From Bosea sp. PAMC 26642 (GTDB lineage Bacteria > Pseudomonadota > Alphaproteobacteria > Rhizobiales > Beijerinckiaceae): a stretch of 64,000 nt of DNA. The stretch's first letter is position 1. Each line of letters begins with the position of its first letter. The stretch covers positions 3,782,001 through 3,846,000 of the forward strand of contig NZ_CP014301.1 of assembly GCF_001562255.1 (NCBI RefSeq), written 5' to 3'. The notes under the pieces are model-generated. The model searched no databases. It was not told where the DNA came from and worked only from the letters and a program-made list of their open reading frames with translations. Shown piece after piece: positions 34,670 to 43,333 of this stretch. Position numbers and translations under genes: made by a program.

Positions 34670-35688
34670 ACCGGCTCGCGTAACCACAGCAAAGCGGTAG
34701 CGAGGACGGCATAGGCGACCGCGAGCGACACGAAGACGATCCGCGTCGAGAATGATTCCGGCGTGGATGTCGGGAGCGGCGACAGGCCCGTCCCGAACAG
34801 GATCAGGAACGTGGTCAGCGCCCCGCCATAGACCTTGCCGATCGGCAGGGGCGTCGCGGCGCGTCCTCCCAGCAATAGCCCGATCAGGAACGTGGTCAGA
34901 AAAAGCAGAAGCAGCGAGGGGCGGATATCGACGAATGTGAAGGCCAGCGATGCAAGCACGCCGCCGAGCAGGTTGACCGCGACGAGCCCGACAGAGGCGC
35001 GCGCGCTGGCCGCAAGATCGAGCTGGAGCAACAGGGAGGCGACCGTGATCGGGATCACGATCGCGGACGAGAACGCACTGTTGGTGAGGCACAGGGTGAC
35101 CGCCCCGAGCAGGATGAGCGTATTGGCGAGCGCGCGTGCGATCGGGTCGGCGACAGGCGCAGGTTGTTGGGCGGGCCGGTCCGGTTCGCCGGCAGGCTCC
35201 GGCAGCACGGCATGAGCGAGCCACGATAGGGCGACCCCGCCCGCGCTGCCCTGAAACAGGATCATGATCATGCTTTGATCGAGGTCGCCGTGCAGGAGAT
35301 CGAGAAGCGGCACCATGACCGAGATGACGAGCGACACAAACACCGCCGGCCCGCCCTTCCCCGAGGCCTGAAGAAAGAAGCACAGGAAGAAGAACATTCC
35401 CAGCAGGATGAGCAGCTGAACCGGCCGGCTGCCGAACACGCCGGTCATGACGATGAAAAACTGACCCAGCAGCAGGATCAGCCCGACCGTGCCAATCGCC
35501 TTGGCGACTGGCAGAGGCCGGGCACCGCCGAGGAGGAACTGCGCTGCGAATAGCGGGCCCAGGAACGGGATCACCGCTCCACTGCCGACGCCGACGGTCA
35601 TTCCGACAGCGACTGCGAGGGCAACTCTCAGGCCGACCCGGCGCTGCCGAGCGACGACGGCGGTCCGGCTGACGGTGTCAGCTGGCAT
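34642..35688 (-). CDS. DUF2955/FUSC-like inner-membrane transport protein
   Basis: A 348-residue membrane protein with about 10 hydrophobic segments in two sets of five, as in the FUSC/aromatic-acid exporter superfamily (AaeB-like); a soluble linker of about 30 residues (PEPAGEPDRPAQQPAPVADP) separates the halves. It overlaps the HlyD-type adaptor gene by 11 bp, so both form one exporter. Substrate unknown; small aromatic acids are a reasonable guess from the family. Confidence 0.75.
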   Translation of the reverse strand: MPADTVSRTAVVARQRRVGLRVALAVAVGMTVGVGSGAVIPFLGPLFAAQFLLGGARPLPVAKAIGTVGLILLLGQFFIVMTGVFGSRPVQLLILLGMFFFLCFFLQASGKGGPAVFVSLVISVMVPLLDLLHGDLDQSMIMILFQGSAGGVALSWLAHAVLPEPAGEPDRPAQQPAPVADPIARALANTLILLGAVTLCLTNSAFSSAIVIPITVASLLLQLDLAASARASVGLVAVNLLGGVLASLAFTFVDIRPSLLLLFLTTFLIGLLLGGRAATPLPIGKVYGGALTTFLILFGTGLSPLPTSTPESFSTRIVFVSLAVAYAVLATALLWLREPVQRSLSSEG

Positions 35689-36793
35689 AGGTCAAGGCCG
35701 AGATGATCCTGATCCAGGCTGCCCCGAGCGCGTTGGCGGCAGGGTTCTTGCCGGTATAGACGACCACATTGACCTGCGACCCGAACCTGACCCGGCCCGG
35801 CAGATCGCCGTCGAAGATCAATCGGACCGGGAAGCGTTGCGGGTCGCGGATCCAGCCGCTGCTGTTGCGGATCGTCGGGAGCCCCGTGCTGGGATCAACA
35901 TTGTTCTGCGAGACACCCCAGCCGACGCTCTCGACTTTCGCCTGAAACACGCTGCCGGGAAGCGCATCGATCACGATCTCGGCGCGATCGTCGCTCGACA
36001 TATGCTCCAGGCTGTTTTCCTTGAAGTTCGCCGATATCCAGATCGAGCCCGCGTCGATGAAGCTCAATGCGGCCTGCCCCGCGCCGATGAACTGACCCGT
36101 GGCAAGCTGGAGGTTGGTGACGACGCCTGAAGCCGGCGCCACGACCGATGTGTGGAGCAGGTTGAGACGAGCCCGTTCGAGCTGCGCCAGCGCACCGCGC
36201 AACTGCGGATTGTCGTTGCCGGCCGGTCCGAGTTCCTGCCGCGCCTTTGCCAGATCGGCTTCCGCGCCGTTGACCGCCGCCCGGGCGCCCTCGAGGGCTG
36301 CGCGTGCCTCGTCGCCCTTCGCCTTGGCCGTGATTCCGCGTTGAACGAGTTCGAGCGTGCGCTGCGTCTGGGACTGGACATTCTCGAAATCCGCGCCGGC
36401 CTTGACCAGGCGCGCCTGCGCCGCCTCGACGGCGGCCGTGGATGCGCCGAGCGTCTGGCCGATGCGCTCGACCTGAGCCTGCGCCTCGGTGACCGCGATT
36501 TCAAAAGGCCGCGCATCGATCCTGAACAGAAGCTGCCCAGCCTCGACGCGGGCATTGTCGACCACGTTCACCTCGACCACGCGGCCCGATATGTCAGGCG
36601 CCATTCGCACGACATAAGCCTGGACGACGGCTTGTGACGACGATGGGGTCAGCCTCTCCATCGCGATGGAAAGCCCAAACAGAACCGCGATCATCCCGAA
36701 GACGACCCGTGCGACCCCGCGCAGGGGGTTCGCCGGCGCAGCCTTTCCGGCCGCCCCCGGCTCCGCCAACGTGGTCCGGCTGTCAGTGGACAT
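35678..36793 (-). CDS. HlyD/EmrA-type membrane-fusion protein
   Basis: A 371-residue adaptor with one N-terminal TM segment (VARVVFGMIAVLFGLSIAM), a lipoyl half VRMAPDISGRVVEVNVVDNARVEAGQLLFRID, an Ala/Gln-rich coiled-coil hairpin (about 105-205) and a second lipoyl/barrel part (TSVVAPASGVVTNLQLATGQF). It pairs with the DUF2955 protein. The ATG at 36793 is chosen because the longer frame lies inside the upstream gene. Confidence 0.85.
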   Translation of the reverse strand: MSTDSRTTLAEPGAAGKAAPANPLRGVARVVFGMIAVLFGLSIAMERLTPSSSQAVVQAYVVRMAPDISGRVVEVNVVDNARVEAGQLLFRIDARPFEIAVTEAQAQVERIGQTLGASTAAVEAAQARLVKAGADFENVQSQTQRTLELVQRGITAKAKGDEARAALEGARAAVNGAEADLAKARQELGPAGNDNPQLRGALAQLERARLNLLHTSVVAPASGVVTNLQLATGQFIGAGQAALSFIDAGSIWISANFKENSLEHMSSDDRAEIVIDALPGSVFQAKVESVGWGVSQNNVDPSTGLPTIRNSSGWIRDPQRFPVRLIFDGDLPGRVRFGSQVNVVVYTGKNPAANALGAAWIRIISALTYAS

Positions 36794-37325
36794 GGGGCGC
36801 TTCCACCGGTTGCCGGGTGTCGACGACGACGGCCGTCCGGACGAAAAGTGCCCGGATCTTGTTCCAGAAATCACCGCCTAGAACGAAGAAGCTTGCGATC
36901 AGCATCACGTCGCCGAGCAGCTGAAGCTGCCAGAGATTGGGCCTCAGTCCCGGCCAGAACTGGTCGACATAAGGTTCCAGAGTCGCCGACAAGAGCGGCA
37001 GGCAGAACATCACCAGGCCGATCACATGGCGCGTCCGGCTGATCGGCCCCGAGGGCGTAAGGCTCTTGGCGTAGCCGAAGATCATCCCCTTCAACTGCTG
37101 GAACCCGGCTTTGCCCATGACGGCGATGCAGGTGAGCAGAAGGACCTTGTTCGCGATGAAGATCGCGCCCGTCATCGCGGCGATGCGCGGGCCCGGCACA
37201 TTCATCGAAGCGGCGAGCGGCAGAAGCAGCCACAGCGCGAAGGCCGTGACAAAAATGCAGATGCCAAGCTTGAAGCGCCACCCGCCACCGTCAGAGGCAG
37301 CTGTCTCGGTCGTCACATTGGCCAT
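36783..37325 (-). CDS. Transporter-associated membrane protein (transporter-suffix type)
   Basis: A 180-residue protein with four hydrophobic segments (FKLGICIFVTAFALWLLLPLA; MTGAIFIANKVLLLTCIAVMG; VIGLVMFCLPLLSATLEPY; LLGDVMLIASFFVLGG). It resembles what is annotated as transporter-suffix domain protein. It is first in the three-gene exporter set, overlapping the adaptor gene by 11 bp. A cytoplasmic C-terminal tail is rich in Val/His. Confidence 0.6.
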   Translation of the reverse strand: MANVTTETAASDGGGWRFKLGICIFVTAFALWLLLPLAASMNVPGPRIAAMTGAIFIANKVLLLTCIAVMGKAGFQQLKGMIFGYAKSLTPSGPISRTRHVIGLVMFCLPLLSATLEPYVDQFWPGLRPNLWQLQLLGDVMLIASFFVLGGDFWNKIRALFVRTAVVVDTRQPVEAPHVH

Positions 37326-37393
37326 GTCAAAGAACTCCCATCGAATTGCCACCAGATTGAGCCGGGCCGCCTCGTCGAGCGGCCGGCAGCGAG

Positions 37394-37837
37394 CTACTGC
37401 TTGAAACCGATGACCACACCGTCGGCGCCCAGGGAGACCTGGAGACCACGCCGCTGCGTGTTCAGCCGCAGCGTGACGCCCTTTGCGTTGCGCAGCCAGA
37501 GCCGGCCGCGCCCCTGATCGCCGATCGCCCATCCTTCGCGGAGCTGGACATAGGGGCCGACGAAGTCGTCGACCTGCTTGAGACCATAGACCGGGCCCGT
37601 GGCCACCAGGCGTGACGCGCCGATGCCGCCCACGCCCAGGCCGGCAACGGTGATGTCATAGGAGCGCCCGGCGAATTTGAGGGTGCCGCCGCCGATCGCG
37701 CCCGAGCCGATGAAAGCAACCTGCAACTGGCGGATGCTGACGGAGCCGCTCTTGGGGCCGAGATTGCGTTGCTGGGCAACGGCAGGGCCGCTCCAGACAA
37801 GGGCGGTGATGGCGATCGACAATATGGCCTTGAGCAT
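37394..37837 (-). CDS. Small exported glycine-rich protein
   Basis: A 147-residue protein with a signal peptide (MLKAILSIAITALVWSGPAVAQQ) and a Gly-rich beta-type mature part: GSGAIGGGTLKFAGRSYDITVAGLGVGGIGASRL (split), VYGLKQVDDFVGPY and GRGRLWLRNAKGVTLRL. The pattern looks like a conserved envelope family, but I cannot name it with certainty. It sits between the DUF900 hydrolase and the exporter genes, with gaps of about 38 and 68 bp. Confidence 0.6.
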   Translation of the reverse strand: MLKAILSIAITALVWSGPAVAQQRNLGPKSGSVSIRQLQVAFIGSGAIGGGTLKFAGRSYDITVAGLGVGGIGASRLVATGPVYGLKQVDDFVGPYVQLREGWAIGDQGRGRLWLRNAKGVTLRLNTQRRGLQVSLGADGVVIGFKQ

Positions 37838-37875
37838 GGTGTCTTCCTCCCGTGGTCGTTCTTTTGGGACAAGCA

Positions 37876-39057
37876 TCAACGGCTGGCGCTCGTCAGGATC
37901 TTGATCGGTGCGCCGATGAGGGTGATCGGCAGGGAAACCAGCTTGCCGACCGTGCCTTCCACGGCACCGGGCGAAAGAGCCGGGTCTTCGGAACCGCCGC
38001 CGATACCATTCTCGAGTACCGCCGAGAGCTGGGGCGCGAACTCGGCCAGCTGCGCGAATTTGCCGTGGTTCGACGAATCGAGCGCCTTCACGTCGGTCAG
38101 ATCGATGACGACCGCGCCGAGCGCGGCAAGCTCGTCATAATTCCCGTCGGCTCCAAGCCGGTTGCCGCCGCCAGCTATGAAGCTCGACGCTCGCAAAGCC
38201 TGATCGTCTTTGGACAGGACGATGTAGAAAGGCTTGCGCGGCTTTCCGAAGCGCCGCATCTGCGATTTGAAGACATCGACGTCGATATCGGGCGCCGCCA
38301 GAAAGACCAGTCCGAGCTTGCCGATCTGCGGGAGCGGGCCAGCAATCTTGATCTGCCGCAGCGCCTCGACTGTCACCCAGTTGCCCATCGAATGCGCGAG
38401 GATGTTCACCTGCTCGGCATCGCTGGCGAAGATAAGCCGGATCGTGCGTTCGAGGTCGTCCCGCGCGGTCGTCGCGCTGTTGGTATCGTAGACATATTGC
38501 GTGAGCGCGCCCCGCGAGGCCCAGGTGAACAGAACGGGGACGGCGGGCGCCTTGGAATCATGCACGACTTGTCCGAACCGATAGACGCTTTCGGCGAACA
38601 TCGTGTTGTAGCCGTGGATGAACAACAAGACCTTGCGTTTGCCGCGGGGACGTGTCGCCAACTGCGCATTGAGGGAGCGCACGAACTCCTTCTCACCGTC
38701 GAGATAGGTGGCCTGCCGCACGACAAAATCGGTGTTCGCATTTCCGGGGGGTGCCGATGCCCACTCGATCTCGCCCGGCTTGTGCGCCTGCGGGACGGAA
38801 ATTCCGATTTTGGCGAAGTCCAGCGATCGGCCGCGCTCGCCGCCGAACAATGTGCCTGGCCGATCGTCCCGCTTGCGCGTCGTCGCAACGAGCAGCGTGT
38901 GCTCGGTTCCAGATGTCGCCACTGTCACGGGGGCGAGGAAGCCGGTTTCCGGCCGGGAAGCACAGGCCGCGACGAGAGTGGCGAGCAACACTGAGAACAG
39001 GGCGGCTCGGCCGCAGCCCAGTGCGCGTCGGAAAGACATGGTTGCACGCGGTTTCAT
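37876..39057 (-). CDS. Exported alpha/beta hydrolase, DUF900 type
   Basis: A 393-residue lipoprotein-like hydrolase. The leader LFSVLLATLVAACAS has a lipobox AAC near residue 27. The DUF900 alpha/beta-hydrolase core follows: KVLLFIHGYNTMFAES (oxyanion strand), the nucleophile elbow NILAHSMGNW (Ser) and later DPD-like AAPDIDVDVF and a His near SNHGKFAQLAE. The longer frame of 831 residues reads in the antisense-like frame of the next gene and is ignored. The ATG at 39057 overlaps the MscS stop by 4 bp. Confidence 0.8.
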   Translation of the reverse strand: MKPRATMSFRRALGCGRAALFSVLLATLVAACASRPETGFLAPVTVATSGTEHTLLVATTRKRDDRPGTLFGGERGRSLDFAKIGISVPQAHKPGEIEWASAPPGNANTDFVVRQATYLDGEKEFVRSLNAQLATRPRGKRKVLLFIHGYNTMFAESVYRFGQVVHDSKAPAVPVLFTWASRGALTQYVYDTNSATTARDDLERTIRLIFASDAEQVNILAHSMGNWVTVEALRQIKIAGPLPQIGKLGLVFLAAPDIDVDVFKSQMRRFGKPRKPFYIVLSKDDQALRASSFIAGGGNRLGADGNYDELAALGAVVIDLTDVKALDSSNHGKFAQLAEFAPQLSAVLENGIGGGSEDPALSPGAVEGTVGKLVSLPITLIGAPIKILTSASR

Positions 39058-41408
39058 TGGGCGTCCCCCCCCGCCGAAAGCGCCATTTCCGCTCTCGATC
39101 GATTTTGTGCCGAACTGGCGGCTGCTGCGGCGGCGTGATCCGCTCCCGCACCGAGCGTCTGCACGGCAACCATCGAATCCGCGAACTCGATGCCGACGGT
39201 CGGGAAGGTCATGACCATGGTCTTGACCGCCACACGCTGAACATAGCTCGGTTGGATCGGTTTGACGGTGAATTTGAAGCGCACCAGGATCGCGTTGTCG
39301 AGGATGTCGGCAACGCCCTGCATCCGAAGCGGGTTGATGAAGTCGTTGGCAAATTCGGGGTCCGCCTGCATCTCGTCGCCGATCTTCTTGACCGTCTTGC
39401 GAAGCTTTTCCAGATCGGTATCGCGCTTGAAGCGCAGGTTGAACTTTACCGTCGCCCAGTCGCGGCTGAAATTGGTGATCTGCCCCAATTGCCCGAACGG
39501 GATCGTATGCACCTGGCCGTTCTGGTGGCGCAGGCGTATCGATCTCAGCGTGAAGCCCTCGACCGAGCCCTTCGCCTTGCCGCAATCGATGTATTCGCCG
39601 ATCCGGAAGGCGTCGTCGCTCAGATAGAAAATACCCGAGACGATGTCGCGCACGAGTGCCTGACTGCCGAAAGACAGTGCAAGGCCGAACACCGAGGCCC
39701 CGGCCAGAAGCGGGGCGATGTTGATGCCGATCTCCGAGAGGACGACGAGCAGCGCCAGCACGCTGATCACGATGGCGAGCACCACCCTCAGCAGCGGCAG
39801 CATGGTCGCGAGGCGGGAACCGGCGCCTCCTCCCCCCTCTGCCGCCGAGATATCGATGGCCGACGCGGACGGCGGGCGCGTGAAGACGTCCACCAACTCC
39901 CAGGCGACGAAGGCGAGGAAGAGCGTGACGGCCGTCGCCAGGGACGAGCGTGCCAGAGCCCGCCAACCCTGTTCGTCGACCAGAGCGAAGACATCCACGA
40001 TCCAGCTTTGCGCGACCATGACCGCAAGCGCGAGGAAGATGGCCGTTCTGCAGCAGCGCACGATGACATGGGTCAGGCCGCGACGGGCGGGCTGGGGTCC
40101 TACGTCCGGAAGCGCGTCCGCTTCTGCCACGATGGAGCCGGCTGCCGGGCGTGCCCGCGTCAGGTAGCGTGTCAGCGTCTGAAACAGGATCAGCGCGATC
40201 AGCGCATTGAGCGTCAACAGCACGGCGTTCGGAACGGTGTATCGGGCGACGATCGCTCCATAGATCTGCGTCAGGCCCAAAGCCAGAAACAGCGGGACAG
40301 CCACCCCGAGCCAATGTGTGCCGAGCCGGCTTCCCCAGCTGGTCTGTGCGCCCGACAGATCGGCAAGCCACCGGCCGATGGCGCCGCGCGAGCGCAGGGC
40401 CATCCAGAAGACGAAGCTCAGCACCGTGGCGGTCACGACGATCTGGCCGGCCGCGACCGCCTCGGGCGGGGTACCCGTCGCAATCAGCAGCCGGATCACG
40501 ATCCGCAAGCTCATGATCAGCAGCACGACGAGCGCGATACGTCTGTAGACGGCGATCGCCTCGGCATCGTCCATTGCCGCCAGCCGCGCGCTGGCCAGTC
40601 CCGGACGCAGGACGAACCGGAAGGCCAGCATGTAGAGCCGCCAGGCAAAGACGCCTGCAAGAATGGCGGCGGCCAGCTTGTCCTGCCCGACGCCGCGGGA
40701 AAACCAGATGCCGATCGCCCCGTAGCTGGCGAGCCAGACAGCCGCGACGGCGATCACATCCAGGGCGAGAATGCCGATGATCGGCAGGATCGCGCGCGGC
40801 CCTGGCGTATAGGCGGCCCTCTGCCCGAGCCGTACCCGCAGCCCCGCGGATAGCGCGGCCACGACCTTCTCCATCGCCAGTGCCAGGGCTACGGACATGA
40901 TCAGGAGCACAAGAAAGGCCGCCAATCCGCGACCGTCGCCGGCATTGACGATAAGCCGTGGAAAATCCGCCAATCGCCGGCCAAGTTCGGGGAAAGCCGC
41001 CAGAGCGGCGGCGGCACTGCCGACGAATTGCGCGACCCGCTCTTCAAGCGGATCGGGCGTCTGGATCGAGGTCGGCTCCGCAGGCGATATCTTCTCGGGG
41101 ACTGGCGGGGCTGTCTTCAGTTTCTCGACGACAGACTGGCCGATCGCGTCGACGAGCGCATCGAACTGTTCCTTGCTGATGCCGGCAGGAGGAGCCGCAG
41201 TTTGGGAGAGCGCCAGCCCTGTCAGGGCGGGCAGGAACAAAAAGAGACAAAATAAAGGCAAGAGTATCTTTTTTGATATTGTCGGAAAATATGACAGATT
41301 ATTAAAATAATATCTCGGAGAGATCGGCAATAAGCAACGACTTATCAAGTCGACAAGCTTCAAAGCCATCTTATCCATAACATCGAGCAATGACTGATTT
41401 ACATTCAT
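39054..41408 (-). CDS. Mechanosensitive ion channel, MscS family (large)
   Basis: A protein of about 784 residues: a signal/anchor segment (KKILLPLFCLFLFLPALTGLALS), a periplasmic helical region, about ten TM segments, then the MscS core. The pore helix region and beta domain show GASVFGLALSFGSQALVRDIVSGIFYLSDDAFRIGEYIDCG (split), followed by the family beta-domain and C-terminal alpha/beta domain. It acts as an osmotic safety valve. The start is uncertain: ATGs at 41504, 41408 and 41378 all lack a clear ribosome site. Co-translated with the DUF900 hydrolase (4-bp overlap). Confidence 0.85.
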   Translation of the reverse strand: MNVNQSLLDVMDKMALKLVDLISRCLLPISPRYYFNNLSYFPTISKKILLPLFCLFLFLPALTGLALSQTAAPPAGISKEQFDALVDAIGQSVVEKLKTAPPVPEKISPAEPTSIQTPDPLEERVAQFVGSAAAALAAFPELGRRLADFPRLIVNAGDGRGLAAFLVLLIMSVALALAMEKVVAALSAGLRVRLGQRAAYTPGPRAILPIIGILALDVIAVAAVWLASYGAIGIWFSRGVGQDKLAAAILAGVFAWRLYMLAFRFVLRPGLASARLAAMDDAEAIAVYRRIALVVLLIMSLRIVIRLLIATGTPPEAVAAGQIVVTATVLSFVFWMALRSRGAIGRWLADLSGAQTSWGSRLGTHWLGVAVPLFLALGLTQIYGAIVARYTVPNAVLLTLNALIALILFQTLTRYLTRARPAAGSIVAEADALPDVGPQPARRGLTHVIVRCCRTAIFLALAVMVAQSWIVDVFALVDEQGWRALARSSLATAVTLFLAFVAWELVDVFTRPPSASAIDISAAEGGGGAGSRLATMLPLLRVVLAIVISVLALLVVLSEIGINIAPLLAGASVFGLALSFGSQALVRDIVSGIFYLSDDAFRIGEYIDCGKAKGSVEGFTLRSIRLRHQNGQVHTIPFGQLGQITNFSRDWATVKFNLRFKRDTDLEKLRKTVKKIGDEMQADPEFANDFINPLRMQGVADILDNAILVRFKFTVKPIQPSYVQRVAVKTMVMTFPTVGIEFADSMVAVQTLGAGADHAAAAAASSAQNRSRAEMALSAGGDAQ

Positions 41409-41689
41409 TGCCACAACCCATAGAAAATGCCTGCGTATCGATGCATAACGGCGCCAAATCCGAATTAGACAGTCAAGTGAAATTATTTGCCTTGATTCCA
41501 TCACTCAGAGACGGCTTGAGTTTCTTCGATTTGAATTCGAGTTGGACGGCCGATAACCTTGTCGAGCCGAAGCTAGTTTAAAGGCCCCGCGTCGACAAGT
41601 TGGGGTTTCGGGCAAAGGGAGGGTTTCCTCTGGCTTTCCGCCAGCGGCTCGTTGCGGGCCAGGGGCCACCGATCACGAGGCGGACCGTC

Positions 41690-42589
41690 ATGGCAGCAGG
41701 CAGGTTAGCGAAATCGTCCGGATGTCGGCGGCGCGGAACGCTCGTGGTCGTTGCAATCCTACTTGCACCCCGGATCGGTTTTGCTGCCGAGACGCCACTG
41801 CCCGATGCACCCGAGACGCCTCCGTCAAACGCGCTCCCCGCCATTTACCTCGACGTGTCCGCGACCCTGTCGAGATCGCCGGGAAACAGCTTCGTCATCG
41901 GCCGTCGCGGTTTCTTCTCGCTCACGGACAGCGCCAGCAAAAGCCTCTCGCTGGACGTACCCTTGACCATCGACGTGACGGACGCCCTGACCATCTATGC
42001 CGGCAGCAATTTCAGCAGTACGGCGACCGCGTCCTCGCCCTGGTCTCAATTGGCCGCCGGCAGCTTCACCACCGGGTTCGACTACACCTTCGCCGAGCAG
42101 ACCCGCCTGCTGCCCGAACTGTCGGTCTCGGGCTCCGTATCCCGGCCTGTTCACATCCCCGTCGGCACCGCCATGACGACGACCTGGTCGGGGGGGATCG
42201 ATGCGGACTACGCGTTCGACGAGGACGGCACGAGGGGTCTGATCGGTGGCGTTGCCCTGACCTATGTCGCGGTCAATTCGGGGCCGGGCCGGGTCGAGCC
42301 GGTCTATGGCGGTTACCTCGGCGCCTACAGGCAGTGGGAAGGGGGCTGGAAGCTGACGGGCAAGAGCGGCTATGCGATCTTCGGCGGCGGCAGTCTGGGG
42401 ACGATCATCCGCGCCAGGCCGGTCAGGCAAATATTCGCGACACTGGAAGTCGAAAAATACGACGCAGCCGACAACAAGATTTTCGGTCTCGGGTTGGCAG
42501 GCGCGCTTTCGCGGAGCGTCAACGAAAAAACGAACGTGTCAGTCCAGCTCATGCTCTCTGTCCCGATCTACATGCTGTCCAGGCGGTAG
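41690..42589 (+). CDS. Exported beta-rich (outer-membrane barrel-like) protein
   Basis: A 299-residue protein with a signal peptide (RRRGTLVVVAILLAPRIGFAAE) and a mature part of many amphipathic strands ending in SVQLMLSVPIYMLSRR: alternating hydrophobic residues, Gly/Thr/Ser-rich turns and aromatic girdle residues. It resembles small outer-membrane beta-barrels of transport or autotransporter-like type. The ATG at 41690 starts just before the signal. It is convergent with, and overlaps by 51 bp, the next minus-strand gene. Confidence 0.6.
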   Translation: MAAGRLAKSSGCRRRGTLVVVAILLAPRIGFAAETPLPDAPETPPSNALPAIYLDVSATLSRSPGNSFVIGRRGFFSLTDSASKSLSLDVPLTIDVTDALTIYAGSNFSSTATASSPWSQLAAGSFTTGFDYTFAEQTRLLPELSVSGSVSRPVHIPVGTAMTTTWSGGIDADYAFDEDGTRGLIGGVALTYVAVNSGPGRVEPVYGGYLGAYRQWEGGWKLTGKSGYAIFGGGSLGTIIRARPVRQIFATLEVEKYDAADNKIFGLGLAGALSRSVNEKTNVSVQLMLSVPIYMLSRR

Positions 42590-43078
42590 AATTTCGCGAT
42601 CCGGCGTGTCCTCGATAGCCTTCCCCAGCCGGTCCAGCTCCAGCGAATAGCAGAACAGGGCGAACAGGACCCCCAAAACGACCAGGCCTTTGACCAGCGT
42701 CTGGTCGATCGAGGGCAATGTGTCCAGCTCGGGCAGGTGCCGGAAAAACAGCGCCGAAAACACGGCGCCGCCGAAGAAGAAACTGACGCGACTGGCAAAC
42801 TGGACGAGATGGCCGATGAACGGGCTGTGGAAAGGCGCTTGGAGCGTGACCCAGCGGTATCGCGCCCAATAGGCCCCGTGGAGGACCACCGTACCCAGGC
42901 AGATTTCCACCTCGATGAGATGACTCACATCCTGAGGCTTGCCGATTTGCGTGATCATCTGGTGAAACAGCGGGAATATCACCCAGAACAGAAACGTCGC
43001 AGCGGCGGTCTGCGTAGCCAATAGAAATAGGTATATTTTGTTCTGTCCAGCCGAAGCCATGCGTGAGCCGCAGTTCAT
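42539..43078 (-). CDS. Small membrane protein of unknown function
   Basis: A 179-residue protein with about four TM segments (IYLFLLATQTAAATFLFWVIFPLF; VEICLGTVVLHGAYWARY; LVQFASRVSFFFGGAVFSALFF; TLVKGLVVLGVLFALFCYSLEL). The C-terminal tail is charged and ends DRDREHELD inside the 3' overlap with the barrel-like gene. No family recognised. Confidence 0.6.
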   Translation of the reverse strand: MNCGSRMASAGQNKIYLFLLATQTAAATFLFWVIFPLFHQMITQIGKPQDVSHLIEVEICLGTVVLHGAYWARYRWVTLQAPFHSPFIGHLVQFASRVSFFFGGAVFSALFFRHLPELDTLPSIDQTLVKGLVVLGVLFALFCYSLELDRLGKAIEDTPDREILPPGQHVDRDREHELD

Positions 43079-43333
43079 GCTCCGAGGGTAGGCAGCCCCA
43101 AAGATTTTGGCAAGATTTGCACGGCCGCTGACCGCCCGCTCTTCAAGCCAGCCATTTTAGTGCAGTCAAACGGCCGGACCAGCAGCGCAGTCCAAATGCG
43201 GGCGCTGGGCTTTCATGACCCGAGGCTTGCTTCTCCTGCCAAAGCGCTGACCGCCGTCAGTGCGGCCGAACCGGAATTCCCGGCTCGATGCCGTGCATGA
43301 CATCGCTGCCAAGCAATCTCCCACGCCCGCCGC

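Noticed and set aside
39057..40371. Upstream extension of the DUF900 hydrolase frame to 831 residues
   Set aside because: The added part overlaps the MscS gene in another frame, is Arg/Pro/Gly-rich, and the lipoprotein leader marks the real start at 39057.
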